DNA of 64,000 nucleotides from Sphingobacteriaceae bacterium (lineage in GTDB: Bacteria; Bacteroidota; Bacteroidia; B-17B0; Aurantibacillaceae), in assembly GCA_016715905.1 (NCBI GenBank), contig JADJXI010000007.1:186001-250000 (forward strand), given 5' to 3'. Each line of letters starts with the position of its first letter. Position 1 is the stretch's first letter. Positions 55,953 through 64,000 of the stretch are shown here, piece by piece. Made by a program: the position numbers and the translations under genes. The notes below the pieces were generated by a model. It worked only from the letters and a program-made list of their open reading frames with translations, was not told the origin of the DNA and did no database searches.

Positions 55953-58241
55953 ATGTCAAAATTTAATTCGATTTTATTTGCACTGTTTTTTTTAATTGCA
56001 TTTCAATTAAAAGCTCAGCCCCCTTGTGATTTTACCTTAACCCCACCAAACGGACCTTATTCCATTACCTGTACTAATACCATGGTGATTTTAAACGTTG
56101 CACCGGCTTCGCTCAGTTATACATGGACTAGTTTATCAGATCCACCACAGAACGGAACAACTGTTACATTTACCAACACCGGCAGCTATACTGTGTCTGC
56201 TTCCGGCACAGGATGTACATCCAATAGTCAAACCTTTGCTATCGTAATGAATACCATCGCGCCTACCACTACGGTAAGTCCGAATTCGCAAGCTATTACT
56301 TGTAATTCCACTTCAGCCGTAACTTTTAGCGGTACATGCAGCAACCCAACCATAAATATGCAACACGATTGGTTTAGTCCTATCAACCCTCCCCCATTCG
56401 GACCTCCTATTGCCACTTCTAATAACACACTCTCTATACTTTCAGGAGCTGTACCTCCGGGAGTATATACATTACAAACAACAAATTTGGTTACCGGATG
56501 TAAAACATCAAAAACTGTAACGGTAACTTCCCTATCTGCATTTCCTACTTTTGCCGTTGGTAGTACAACCGACTTTTCAATTGGTTGCGTGCCCTTAAAC
56601 AGCACAACTATATCAATTATAAATGCACTTTCTACTCAAACTCCACCTGCTACTTGCAGTTATACATTTTTAGCACCAAGTTTTACCGGAGTGGTAACGC
56701 CAAGTGTAGTATTAGGAAATAATAATTCAACGGTTACAACTATTCCCGGAACATGGACCGTCATTGTTCAAGATAATTCTAATTTTTGTCGATCATACCT
56801 AAGCATTCCAATTCTGCAAAATACGGTTGCTCCTCATGTAGTAGCTAATATTCTAACTCAAACGCTAACATGTTATAATCCGACCTTACTTGCAACAGGT
56901 AGCTCAACCACACAATTCACTCAAGTAACATGGAATGTACCTTCTACTCCACCAACACTTTCTACTCCTACGGTTATTGTTGGTGATCCTGCAAATGGTC
57001 CAAATACCAGCACTACTTCATTAACCTACGCAAACTTTACAGTTGTAGCAACAAACACGAATAATGCTTGTCAATCGACTTCTGTCATGACCATTAATCA
57101 AAACTTTAAACCACCTATTTCAAGTCCAACAATTTCCATAGCTACCCCTACTGCAATTTATTGTAAAGTTTCTACGGCTCCGGTAATTTTAACAACTGGA
57201 AGCAGCACCACAACTTCTGGAGGCGGACCAAGCGCTTTCGTTGCGAATCCATGTTGGGATGGACCTTCGCCACAGACTACAATATGCGGTACATCTAACT
57301 ACAGTTGTTATGTTCCTGGCGTGTATACCTTAAGCGTGATTGATAATTACAATGGCTGTCCGGGCTCAGGAACTGTTAATGTATTAGACCGAACACAGCC
57401 ACCGGTTTTAACGAATCCCGTTTCAACAAGTACTTTAGATTGCGCTGCCAATCAAGCCACATTAAGTATGGCTATCACAGGAACCAATACAGGCGGAATG
57501 CGATATTTAATTACGAATTATCCAATAGGATCTTCATTTAGTCCAACAAATGCTATTACAATAACTTTAAATCCCGACTTAAGCGGAACTACATCGCCTA
57601 GCGTTGCAGTTTCCTTATTAGGAACTTATATTTTCGTAGCTACAAACACCTTAACGGGATGTAATGCAACGGGCACTGTTGTTGTTGGTGCAGGAGGATT
57701 AAATGCATCATTTGAAGCAAACCCATCAACAGGCTACGCACCTTTAACCGTTAATTTCTTTAATAATACCAGTAGTTCTTTTGGCACAACCAGTATCACA
57801 ACGGTTTGGAGTTATGGTAATGGAAATGTAAAAACAGTTACAACAACCGCTCAAACCAGCGAAACCTATTTAGCACCGGGCTCATACACCGCTATGATAA
57901 TTGCCACTAAGGGTTCTTGTGTGGATACCGCTTTTCAAGTTATTAAAGTAGATATTCCATCTAAAATGGAAGTTCCGAATGTATTCACTCCGAATGGAGA
58001 TGGAAGTAATGATGTTTTCTTTTTGAAAGTGGCAAATTTAAAAGAAGTAACAGCTATTATTCATGATCGTTGGGGAAATAAAGTATATGAAACTACTAGC
58101 ACAACCGGAAATATTGCCTGGGATGGTAAAAATTTTGCCGGCGCTGAATGTTCAAGTGGAGTTTACTTTTATACCATTAAAGCAACCGGCAAAGACGATA
58201 AAGAATATGAACAAAAGGGCAATGTGAGTTTGTTCAGATAA
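55953..58241 (+). CDS. Secreted T9SS type B protein, paralogue P3 (no N-terminal head)
   Basis: 762 aa. Signal peptide about 1-22 ('LFFLIAFQLKAQ'). Unlike P1 and P2 it has no separate head domain: the body common to all three starts at about residue 28 ('YSITCTNTMVILNVAP') and runs to the end, for about 735 residues. Landmarks shared with P1/P2 include 'HDWFSPINP', 'SILSGAVPPGVYTL', 'STQTPPATCSYTFLAPSFTG', 'TWNVPSTPPTLSTPT', 'NQNFKPPISSPTISIATPT', 'LDRTQPPV' and the PKD and type B sorting domains. It lies 42-45 kb from P1 and P2, on the opposite strand, with its own promoter box and terminator. Confidence 0.88.
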   Translation: MSKFNSILFALFFLIAFQLKAQPPCDFTLTPPNGPYSITCTNTMVILNVAPASLSYTWTSLSDPPQNGTTVTFTNTGSYTVSASGTGCTSNSQTFAIVMNTIAPTTTVSPNSQAITCNSTSAVTFSGTCSNPTINMQHDWFSPINPPPFGPPIATSNNTLSILSGAVPPGVYTLQTTNLVTGCKTSKTVTVTSLSAFPTFAVGSTTDFSIGCVPLNSTTISIINALSTQTPPATCSYTFLAPSFTGVVTPSVVLGNNNSTVTTIPGTWTVIVQDNSNFCRSYLSIPILQNTVAPHVVANILTQTLTCYNPTLLATGSSTTQFTQVTWNVPSTPPTLSTPTVIVGDPANGPNTSTTSLTYANFTVVATNTNNACQSTSVMTINQNFKPPISSPTISIATPTAIYCKVSTAPVILTTGSSTTTSGGGPSAFVANPCWDGPSPQTTICGTSNYSCYVPGVYTLSVIDNYNGCPGSGTVNVLDRTQPPVLTNPVSTSTLDCAANQATLSMAITGTNTGGMRYLITNYPIGSSFSPTNAITITLNPDLSGTTSPSVAVSLLGTYIFVATNTLTGCNATGTVVVGAGGLNASFEANPSTGYAPLTVNFFNNTSSSFGTTSITTVWSYGNGNVKTVTTTAQTSETYLAPGSYTAMIIATKGSCVDTAFQVIKVDIPSKMEVPNVFTPNGDGSNDVFFLKVANLKEVTAIIHDRWGNKVYETTSTTGNIAWDGKNFAGAECSSGVYFYTIKATGKDDKEYEQKGNVSLFR

Positions 58242-58260
58242 AATTCACTTAACATACTTT

Positions 58261-58290
58261 AAATCCCGTTACCGAAACGTATCGGGATTT
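58261..58290 (+). terminator. Intrinsic terminator after P3
   Basis: Eight-bp stem AAATCCCG / CGGGATTT with a 14-nt loop and T-rich tail, 19 nt after the stop codon. Confidence 0.75.
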
Positions 58291-58358
58291 TTATTGTATT
58301 TTTGAGTGTATACGAGAAACAATATTGTTACTTTTCTATTTTTTCGTATTATATATTA

Positions 58359-59786
58359 ATGCAAGGCTATACGCGAATCATACTGCTGTTTTTACTACCT
58401 TTCTTTTGCAACTCGCAAAATATCTGGGTGCATGGAAAAGCTCACACCAGTTATGCAGGAAAATTAATTGAATTAATTTCAATTCAGGATTTTATTACAG
58501 GGGCGCGATTTAGAGAATCCCTTGACACTATCGATAAAGACGGTTCCTTTGACCTCCAAATGTATTCAAATCACACTCAACCCGTGTTTTTAATAATCAA
58601 AAATGTAAAAGCAAAGCTTTATGTTAGTCCGGATTTTGTGTATGAAGTGCGGATTCCCGAAACGGATGAAAGTGCCGATTTTAAAAACGATGCGGAATTA
58701 GAAATAAACTTAGGAGTTGTTGGAGCTGACAGCACAGAATTAAACGCTTTAATTTTTGATTTTCAAAACAAGTATAACGCGCAGTTTTTAACGGATAAAA
58801 AGCAATTTTTATCTCGCCCTGTCATTTTTCAGAAAGCTGACTCACTTCAGTTCATTTGCGAAAAAAGTTATAAAAATATTAAAAACAAGTACTTTCAATC
58901 TTTTTATAACTATTCCATCGCATCTTTAAACGCTTCTGTTTCCAGAGGAGAAAATTTTCTTATTTCCAAATATATTCTTAATAGCCCCATCCAATACCAC
59001 CATGCTGAATACATGAGTTTTTTTAACGCCTGCTTTACTGGATATTTAAACAGTATAGCTTCTACCCGAAAAGGCGAAACACTTTATAACATAATTAATA
59101 CTAAAGCCAGTTATGAATTGTTAGATGAATTTGTGAAACAAGAGAAATTTATGATTAATGATTCCTTGCGTGAATTAGTCATTTTAAAAAATCTTTGGGA
59201 ATTATATTTCAATACTTCTTTTAACGCTCCGGCAATAAATAAAATTGTTTCCGAAATAAACCAGTCAACTAAAATTGAAAAGCACAGGCAAATTTCTGCC
59301 CATATGCTCAGTAATTTTAATCAGTTACAAAACGGCTCGCCAGCTCCTTTCTTTAGCGCCAGAGATAAAAAAGGCAATATGGCTGACTTAAACGAGATCA
59401 AAGGCAAATGGATTTATTTAAATTTTTTCTCAACAAAAAAAACAGAAAGTACTAAAGAACTTTATAAAATCGCTGCCCTAAAAAAGAAATTGGGTGACAA
59501 AATTATTTTTGTAAGTGTTTGTGTTGACGATAGTTTATCAACATACACATCCTTCATGAAAAACAATGCAAAACTGGATTGGAATATCTGGTATTACCAA
59601 GATAAAAGATTACAAAAAAACGCCAAAGAGTTATACCATTTAGTAGGTCATGAGGCCTATTACCTAATAAATAATGCAGGCTACTTAGCACAATCGCCTG
59701 CTCTTTCTCCCAGTGAAGGAATAGAGTACAAATTAAATTCGATTTTCAAACCCGTAAAAAAAAATATTAAAACCGGTATAAGATAA
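58359..59786 (+). CDS. Secreted thioredoxin-fold (TlpA-like) protein lacking the CXXC motif
   Basis: 475 aa from the ATG at 58359; the longer frame (58302) starts in the P3 terminator region and would place 19 residues before the signal peptide. Signal peptide about 1-19. Residues about 20-315 form a helical and beta N-terminal region typical of Bacteroidota TlpA proteins with a DUF4369-like domain. About 320-460 is a thioredoxin-like fold ('PAPFFSARDKKGNMADLNEIK', 'GKWIYLNFFSTKKTESTKEL', 'IIFVSVCVDDS'). The position of the WCxxC motif reads 'STKKTES', so it is probably not a disulfide reductase. The last codon is followed directly by the GTG start of the rluA-type gene, suggesting coupling. 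Confidence 0.75.
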   Translation: MQGYTRIILLFLLPFFCNSQNIWVHGKAHTSYAGKLIELISIQDFITGARFRESLDTIDKDGSFDLQMYSNHTQPVFLIIKNVKAKLYVSPDFVYEVRIPETDESADFKNDAELEINLGVVGADSTELNALIFDFQNKYNAQFLTDKKQFLSRPVIFQKADSLQFICEKSYKNIKNKYFQSFYNYSIASLNASVSRGENFLISKYILNSPIQYHHAEYMSFFNACFTGYLNSIASTRKGETLYNIINTKASYELLDEFVKQEKFMINDSLRELVILKNLWELYFNTSFNAPAINKIVSEINQSTKIEKHRQISAHMLSNFNQLQNGSPAPFFSARDKKGNMADLNEIKGKWIYLNFFSTKKTESTKELYKIAALKKKLGDKIIFVSVCVDDSLSTYTSFMKNNAKLDWNIWYYQDKRLQKNAKELYHLVGHEAYYLINNAGYLAQSPALSPSEGIEYKLNSIFKPVKKNIKTGIR

Positions 59787-60503
59787 GTGAAAAAAGAATC
59801 TCCATTTTCAAGTTCAATACAAGATCGAATTGTTTACGAAGACAATCATATTTTGGTTATAAATAAACTACCTTCTGAAATTGTACAAGGGGATAAAACC
59901 GGTGATGTCCCACTCACTGAAAAAGTAAAGGAATTTATTAAAGTACGAGATCACAAACCGGGTAATGTTTTTTGCGGTTTGACACACAGACTAGACCGAC
60001 CCGTTAGTGGCTTGATTATTTTTGCTAAAACCAGTAAAGCCCTCTCTCGTTTTAATGAGATTTTTAGAAATAAGGATATTAAGAAAAAATATTTAGCTGT
60101 TACAGCCAACAAACCGCCACTGCAAAGTGATAAACTCATCCATTGGTTAAAGAAAAACGAAAAATCAAATACAAGTATCGTTTACAGTAAAGAAACAACA
60201 GACGGTTTAAGAGCTGAATTGGATTATGAACACTTACATTCCTCCGATCATTACCATTTATTACTCATTTCGCTTCACACAGGAAGACATCACCAGATTA
60301 GGGCTCAGTTAGCCTCATTAAACTGTCCTATTAAAGGAGATGTGAAATATGGCGCTAAAAGAGGAAATGATGGAGGATTTATTCATCTGCATAGCTATGA
60401 ATTAACTTTTATGCACCCCATTAAAAAAGAACCGATTCACCTAACTTGTTTACCGGCCTTTTCTGATCCGGTTTGGGATTTTTTTCATCAAAAAATGATA
60501 TAA
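59787..60503 (+). CDS. RluA-family pseudouridine synthase
   Basis: 238 aa. Signature 'HRLDRPVSGLIIFAKT' with the catalytic Asp at residue 70, then 'ISLHTGRHHQIRAQLASLNCPIKGDVKYGA', typical of RluA/RluC/RluD enzymes. There is no N-terminal S4 domain. It isomerises specific uridines in rRNA or tRNA; the target cannot be read. Start is a GTG immediately after the preceding stop codon; an alternative is further in, but the 'IVYEDNHILVINK' strand close to the N-terminus supports this start. Confidence 0.92.
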   Translation: MKKESPFSSSIQDRIVYEDNHILVINKLPSEIVQGDKTGDVPLTEKVKEFIKVRDHKPGNVFCGLTHRLDRPVSGLIIFAKTSKALSRFNEIFRNKDIKKKYLAVTANKPPLQSDKLIHWLKKNEKSNTSIVYSKETTDGLRAELDYEHLHSSDHYHLLLISLHTGRHHQIRAQLASLNCPIKGDVKYGAKRGNDGGFIHLHSYELTFMHPIKKEPIHLTCLPAFSDPVWDFFHQKMI

Positions 60504-60507
60504 AAAA

Positions 60508-60529
60508 AATCCCCCTTTGCAGGGGGATT
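60508..60529. terminator. Bidirectional terminator between rluA-type gene and PorE-like gene
   Basis: Nine-bp stem AATCCCCCT / AGGGGGATT with a 4-nt loop, flanked by A run on the left and T run on the right, so it can stop transcription in both directions. Confidence 0.92.
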
Positions 60530-60537
60530 TTTAAATC

Positions 60538-62616
60538 TTATTCTTCATCCTCTTCTTCATCATCCGGATCTTTCGGCTTGGTATTACCTGTTCCGCCTTT
60601 TCCATCAGACTTGGTAGCATTAGGATCAACGAAATCAAAACTTAATACTTTAAATGTTGTACGACGATTCTTTTGGTGTAATGCTTCTTTTTCCTCCTTA
60701 GTTTTTGCCTTAGCAATTACCGCATCGGAAATTAATGGTTGAGTCATACCTAAACCTTTAAATGTTAAACGTGCTGCAGGAATTTCTTTTTCATTTACTA
60801 AATAATCCACACAAGACTTAGCACGAGCTGTAGATAAAGTCATGTTAGCGGCAGCCTTACCACGAGTATCGGTGTGTGAATTTAATTCAACAATAATACC
60901 AGGGTTGTCTTTTAAGATATTATATAAATAGTTTAATGAATCTTTAGAGTTAGGCAATAATTCAGCGCTTCCTAAAGCATACTGAATTTCAGGCATTCTT
61001 AAATTTGGAACAACCGGCTTTACAGCAAAATCGGCAACAAAATCTTTTGATTTATCTAAACCAACAGTGGTTACAACACGCTTATCTTGATTAGATAAGT
61101 ATCCATCACGTCCAAACGTAGAAGACTTTGCCCCTTTTCCGGTTTCTGTTGAAACAGTATAAGTCGTTTTCTCTTTTAATTTAGTAAGGCTGTAAGCACC
61201 ATCTTTTGCAGTGGTGAATTCATTAATACTACCGTCTGAACCAACAATTTTAACTTTAACACCTTCAACCGGCTCACCTTTTCCTTTTCCTAATTGATCA
61301 CCTTCGCAAAGTACCATACCTCTTAAATTAAAGTTAATTGGAGGTAAGTTGAAGCTGTAGATATCATCATTTCCTTTTCCTCCTTCACGGTTACTGGTAA
61401 AGAATCCACGATTCTTTTTCCCTTCAAATACTATACTGTGATCATCATACGATGAATTGATTGGGTATTTTAAATTCTCAACCGGCTTAGTGAATTTTCC
61501 ATCAGGTGATACGTCTGCCGAGAAAATATCTAATCCTCCCATTCCAGGATGATAATCAGAAGAAAAATATAATTTTTTTCCATCTGTAGAAATAGTTGGG
61601 AATGCTTCATTTCCGGAAGTATTAACTAGCGGACCAGCATTTACAGGTTGTCCCCAAATATTTTTCTTTTGATCAAAAGTACAGCTCCAAATATCTAAAC
61701 CACCATATCCACCGCTCATGCTAGAAGCAAAATATAAATGTTTTGCATCAGATGATAAGGTAGGATGACGGAAAGAAACTGTATCAATACTAAAAGGTAA
61801 ACGAACAGCTTCACCCCAAGTACTTCCTTGTTTTTTAGCCATGTAAATACCACACTTGTTTTGCTTTCCTTTGTCCTCAGGACAACGTGTAAAGAAAATC
61901 ATATCTCCTTTTTTGCTTACCCAACCTTGTCCTTCGTTCACCGGAGAACTTACTGCAGGAGGTAATAATACAGGAGTTGACCATTTTCCGTTTTTATCAA
62001 CTTTAGATTCATAAATATCTGAATGATTAACACCGGTTATATTATCAGCACCGCTGCCTAACGAACCTTCTCTATTAGATGTGAAAATAATAGTTTTGTA
62101 TTTTTTATCACTATATGATGGAGAATAATCTCTGTCTTTTGTATTTATTAAAGACATGTTTTCAACTTTATATCGTAAAGGATTGTCTTTCCATTGTTGA
62201 GCTAATTCACACGATTTTATACCTAGGTCCGCTTTTTTAGCATCTCCACCTTTTGCTTTGTAGTTTTTGTATTCAGTCATGGCTTCAGCATATTTAAACT
62301 GAACTTTTAACACTTCTGCTAAACGGTAATAAACCGATGGATCATCAATGTTTGTTGCAATGGCTTTTTGAAAATAGGTTTCTGCACCTTTATAATCGTT
62401 AATTTCTTGGCTAGCAATTCCGGTTCTGTACAAAACAAGAGCTTTCTTGTCCTTTGGAACAGATTGATATACCTGCTTATATAAAGTAACAGCGCTAAAA
62501 TACTGATGCGCTTCAAAAGCTGCGTCTGCTTTTTTTAAGGCTTTTTGTGAAAATGCCGAAGTTGTTAGAACACAAGTAGCTGCGGCTATTAAAGTAAGGC
62601 GAGTGAAGTTTTTCAT
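60538..62616 (-). CDS. PorE-like OmpA-family protein (TPR, PD40 propeller, CRD, OmpA)
   Basis: 692 aa. Signal peptide about 1-23. Order: TPR-like helices (about 25-150), five PD40/WD40-like blades (about 160-420: 'YKTIIFTSNREGSLGSG', 'KHLYFASSMSGGYGGLDIW', 'KKLYFSSDYHPGMGGLDIF', 'NRGFFTSNREGGKGNDDIYS'), a carboxypeptidase-regulatory-like CRD ('GMVLCEGDQ.. VKIVGSDG', 'TAKDGAYSLTKL') and an OmpA C-terminal domain ('VELNSHTDTRG', 'MTLSTARAKSCVDYL'). This order is that of PorE, a peptidoglycan-binding component of the T9SS. A disordered acidic tail 'DPDDEEEDEE' closes the protein. The relation to T9SS is inference. Confidence 0.85.
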   Translation of the reverse strand: MKNFTRLTLIAAATCVLTTSAFSQKALKKADAAFEAHQYFSAVTLYKQVYQSVPKDKKALVLYRTGIASQEINDYKGAETYFQKAIATNIDDPSVYYRLAEVLKVQFKYAEAMTEYKNYKAKGGDAKKADLGIKSCELAQQWKDNPLRYKVENMSLINTKDRDYSPSYSDKKYKTIIFTSNREGSLGSGADNITGVNHSDIYESKVDKNGKWSTPVLLPPAVSSPVNEGQGWVSKKGDMIFFTRCPEDKGKQNKCGIYMAKKQGSTWGEAVRLPFSIDTVSFRHPTLSSDAKHLYFASSMSGGYGGLDIWSCTFDQKKNIWGQPVNAGPLVNTSGNEAFPTISTDGKKLYFSSDYHPGMGGLDIFSADVSPDGKFTKPVENLKYPINSSYDDHSIVFEGKKNRGFFTSNREGGKGNDDIYSFNLPPINFNLRGMVLCEGDQLGKGKGEPVEGVKVKIVGSDGSINEFTTAKDGAYSLTKLKEKTTYTVSTETGKGAKSSTFGRDGYLSNQDKRVVTTVGLDKSKDFVADFAVKPVVPNLRMPEIQYALGSAELLPNSKDSLNYLYNILKDNPGIIVELNSHTDTRGKAAANMTLSTARAKSCVDYLVNEKEIPAARLTFKGLGMTQPLISDAVIAKAKTKEEKEALHQKNRRTTFKVLSFDFVDPNATKSDGKGGTGNTKPKDPDDEEEDEE

Positions 62617-62768
62617 ACTTTAGGTTAAAGTTAATAAGGTGCTAATATAGCTATTTTTTAAATGAAAGTTAAAAAAAAACAAAATTTTGTATGAAATGAG
62701 TAATATTGAAGTATTCACAGGACTTGTTCCTGATTTAAAATAAAATACTGATAATCAATAATTTAAAT

Positions 62769-63903
62769 TTGAATTCGATTTATATACATATTCCCTATTG
62801 CAAACAAAAATGTACTTATTGCGATTTCCATTTCAGCGTTCAACTCAAAAATAAAAGTCGCTTAGTGGATGCCATTTGTAAAGAAATTAATCAAAGAAGT
62901 TCAGATTTAAATAATAACAACATTCATAGTATTTACTTTGGCGGGGGTACACCAAGTTTATTGAATCAGGCAGAACTGGATCAAATTTTTAATGCAATAA
63001 ATCAAACTTTTAAAATTGACGCTGCATCGGAAATAACTTTAGAAGCAAATCCAGACGATATCCACAAAAAAAACCTAAGTATTTGGGAAAAATCAGGTAT
63101 AAACAGATTGAGTATCGGACTGCAATCTTTCAACGATGAAGAACTCAAATGGATGAACAGAACCCACCAAGCAAACCAGGGCATTGCCTCTGTATTATTG
63201 GCGCAGGATTCGGGTTTTACTAATTTAACCATTGATTTAATTTACGGTAGCAAATTTCAAGACCTGTTGAGTTGGGAAAAAACATTACAAAAAGCTATTC
63301 AACTGAATACACCACATATTTCAGCTTATCATTTAACTATTGAAGAAAAAACAGCACTTGGTATTAATTTTAAGAAAAAAATTGAACCGGCAGTTTCAGA
63401 TGAATTGGGAGAATCACAGTTTTTAATGCTATCCGACATTTTAAGTAAAAATGGATTCAAACATTATGAAATTTCCAATTTTGCCAAAAACGGTTTTGAA
63501 GCTGTACACAATTCCAATTACTGGAAAAGAAATTCTTACTTAGGCTTTGGTCCTTCTGCTCATTCTTATAACGGCAAACAAAGACAATGGAATATTTCAA
63601 ATAATGAAATCTATATTCAAAAAATAGAATCGGGTGAACAATTTTTTTGAAACGGAGGAATTAAGTACAAATAATCTTTACAATGAATACATCATGACCG
63701 GATTGCGTTCACATTTCGGTTGTAATTTAAATGAAATTGAAAACTTATTTGGTGAGTCTTTTAAAACTCATTTTTCTAAATCAATTATACCCTATTCAAA
63801 TTATTTCATTGTAACAAACAAGCAATATCAATTAAATTTACAAGGCTGGCTTATTGCTGATAAAATTGCTTCTGAATTATTTCTAGTTGATTCAATTCAA
63901 TAA
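62769..63903 (+). pseudogene. hemW: Radical SAM heme chaperone HemW, frameshifted in a poly-T run
   Basis: Two adjacent frames together give one HemW (about 377 aa). The first, 62769-63650, has 'IYIHIPYCKQKCTYCDFHF' (the CxxxCxxC [4Fe-4S] motif with Tyr-Cys-Asp), 'IYFGGGTPSLLN', 'RLSIGLQSFNDEELKWMNRTH' and 'HYEISNFAKNGFEAVHNSNYW'; it stops after 'ESGEQFF'. The second, in the +1 frame from about 63645, continues 'ETEELSTNNLYNEYIMTGLR' to the usual C-terminus. The shift sits in a run of seven T (63642-63648); six T would restore one frame. Start is the TTG at 62769. HemW inserts heme into target proteins. Either a disrupted gene or an assembly/sequencing error. Confidence 0.88.
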
Positions 63904-64000
63904 TTTCAAGGCTTTTTCAAATGCTAATATTGTTTTATCTAAATCTTCTTGTGAATGCGCGCTACTTACAAATCCAACTTCATATCCGCTAGGTCCCAAA
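63892..64000 (-). CDS. hemL: Glutamate-1-semialdehyde 2,1-aminomutase, C-terminal end (partial)
   Basis: Only the last 35 residues are visible: 'LGPSGYEVGFVSSAHSQEDL', then a helix 'DKTILAFEKALKLLN' and the stop. This matches the end of HemL (APS-x-FE-x-FVS-x-AHT-x-ED-x-x-T pattern). HemL makes 5-aminolevulinate for tetrapyrrole synthesis. It converges on hemW, the 3' ends overlapping by 12 nt; both are heme-related. The gene continues beyond the window. Confidence 0.85.
   Translation of the reverse strand, partial: LGPSGYEVGFVSSAHSQEDLDKTILAFEKALKLLN

Noticed and set aside
63634..63903. Separate 89-aa gene after hemW
   Set aside because: It is the C-terminal part of hemW in the shifted frame, joined at a poly-T run.

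Overview
The window is a chromosomal stretch of an AT-rich member of the Bacteroidota (class Bacteroidia; order not resolved). Evidence: seven secreted proteins with type IX secretion (T9SS) C-terminal sorting domains (types A and B), two OmpA/TPR/PD40 proteins with the domain order of the T9SS protein PorE, TAnnTTTG-like -7 promoter boxes, and Bacteroidota-typical forms of PanB, SucC, UvrA and RNase R. I see no phage, insertion sequence, CRISPR array, rRNA or tRNA. The region looks like ordinary core genome interleaved with large secreted surface proteins.

Layout. 1-3.4 kb (+): 3' end of rarA, rnr, and a secreted serine esterase. 3.4-14.1 kb (-): panB; an apparent operon sucC - lipoprotein - small secreted protein; then two tandem giant paralogous T9SS type B proteins (P1, P2). 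14.3-20.2 kb: a thioesterase (+) convergent with uvrA, preceded by two small membrane proteins, then a GT9 / FkbM pair. 20.3-28.6 kb: a PNGase F-like T9SS protein, pepA with a secreted unknown protein, an OmpA-type protein, crcB and a YhhQ-type transporter. 28.2-35 kb: an uncharacterised 129-aa protein, a DEAD-box helicase, a nucleoid-associated protein, a tail-specific protease, a patatin and a YegP protein. 35.3-41.4 kb: a small secreted protein, a PKD/Ig-type T9SS type B protein and a predicted seven-bladed propeller T9SS type A protein. 41.5-44.5 kb: a possible 36-aa membrane peptide, tcdA, a TatD-like hydrolase and a GlcD-type dehydrogenase. 44.5-53.5 kb: a DUF6624 protein, alpha-2-macroglobulin and PBP1C. 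53.5-60.5 kb: a C25-like but apparently inactive T9SS protein, the third paralogue P3, a thioredoxin-fold protein without CXXC, and an RluA-type synthase. 60.5-64 kb: a PorE-like protein, hemW (interrupted by a one-base homopolymer frameshift) and the 3' end of hemL.

How it fits together. The recurrent theme is the cell envelope and secretion: seven T9SS cargos, two candidate OmpA/propeller proteins, A2M with its usual partner PBP1C, a PNGase F-like deglycosylase, and glycan-related GT9/FkbM genes. The most interesting observations are: three paralogues (P1-P3) that share a ~740-residue body and differ in their N-terminal heads, with one putative disulfide lost as a pair in P1; a C25-like protein in which both positions expected to be catalytic are substituted; a hairpin lying directly against the panB start codon; a promoter-like signal in front of a 36-codon hydrophobic ORF; and the hemW frameshift. 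No complete new system stands out; the P1-P3 family is the best candidate for something undescribed.
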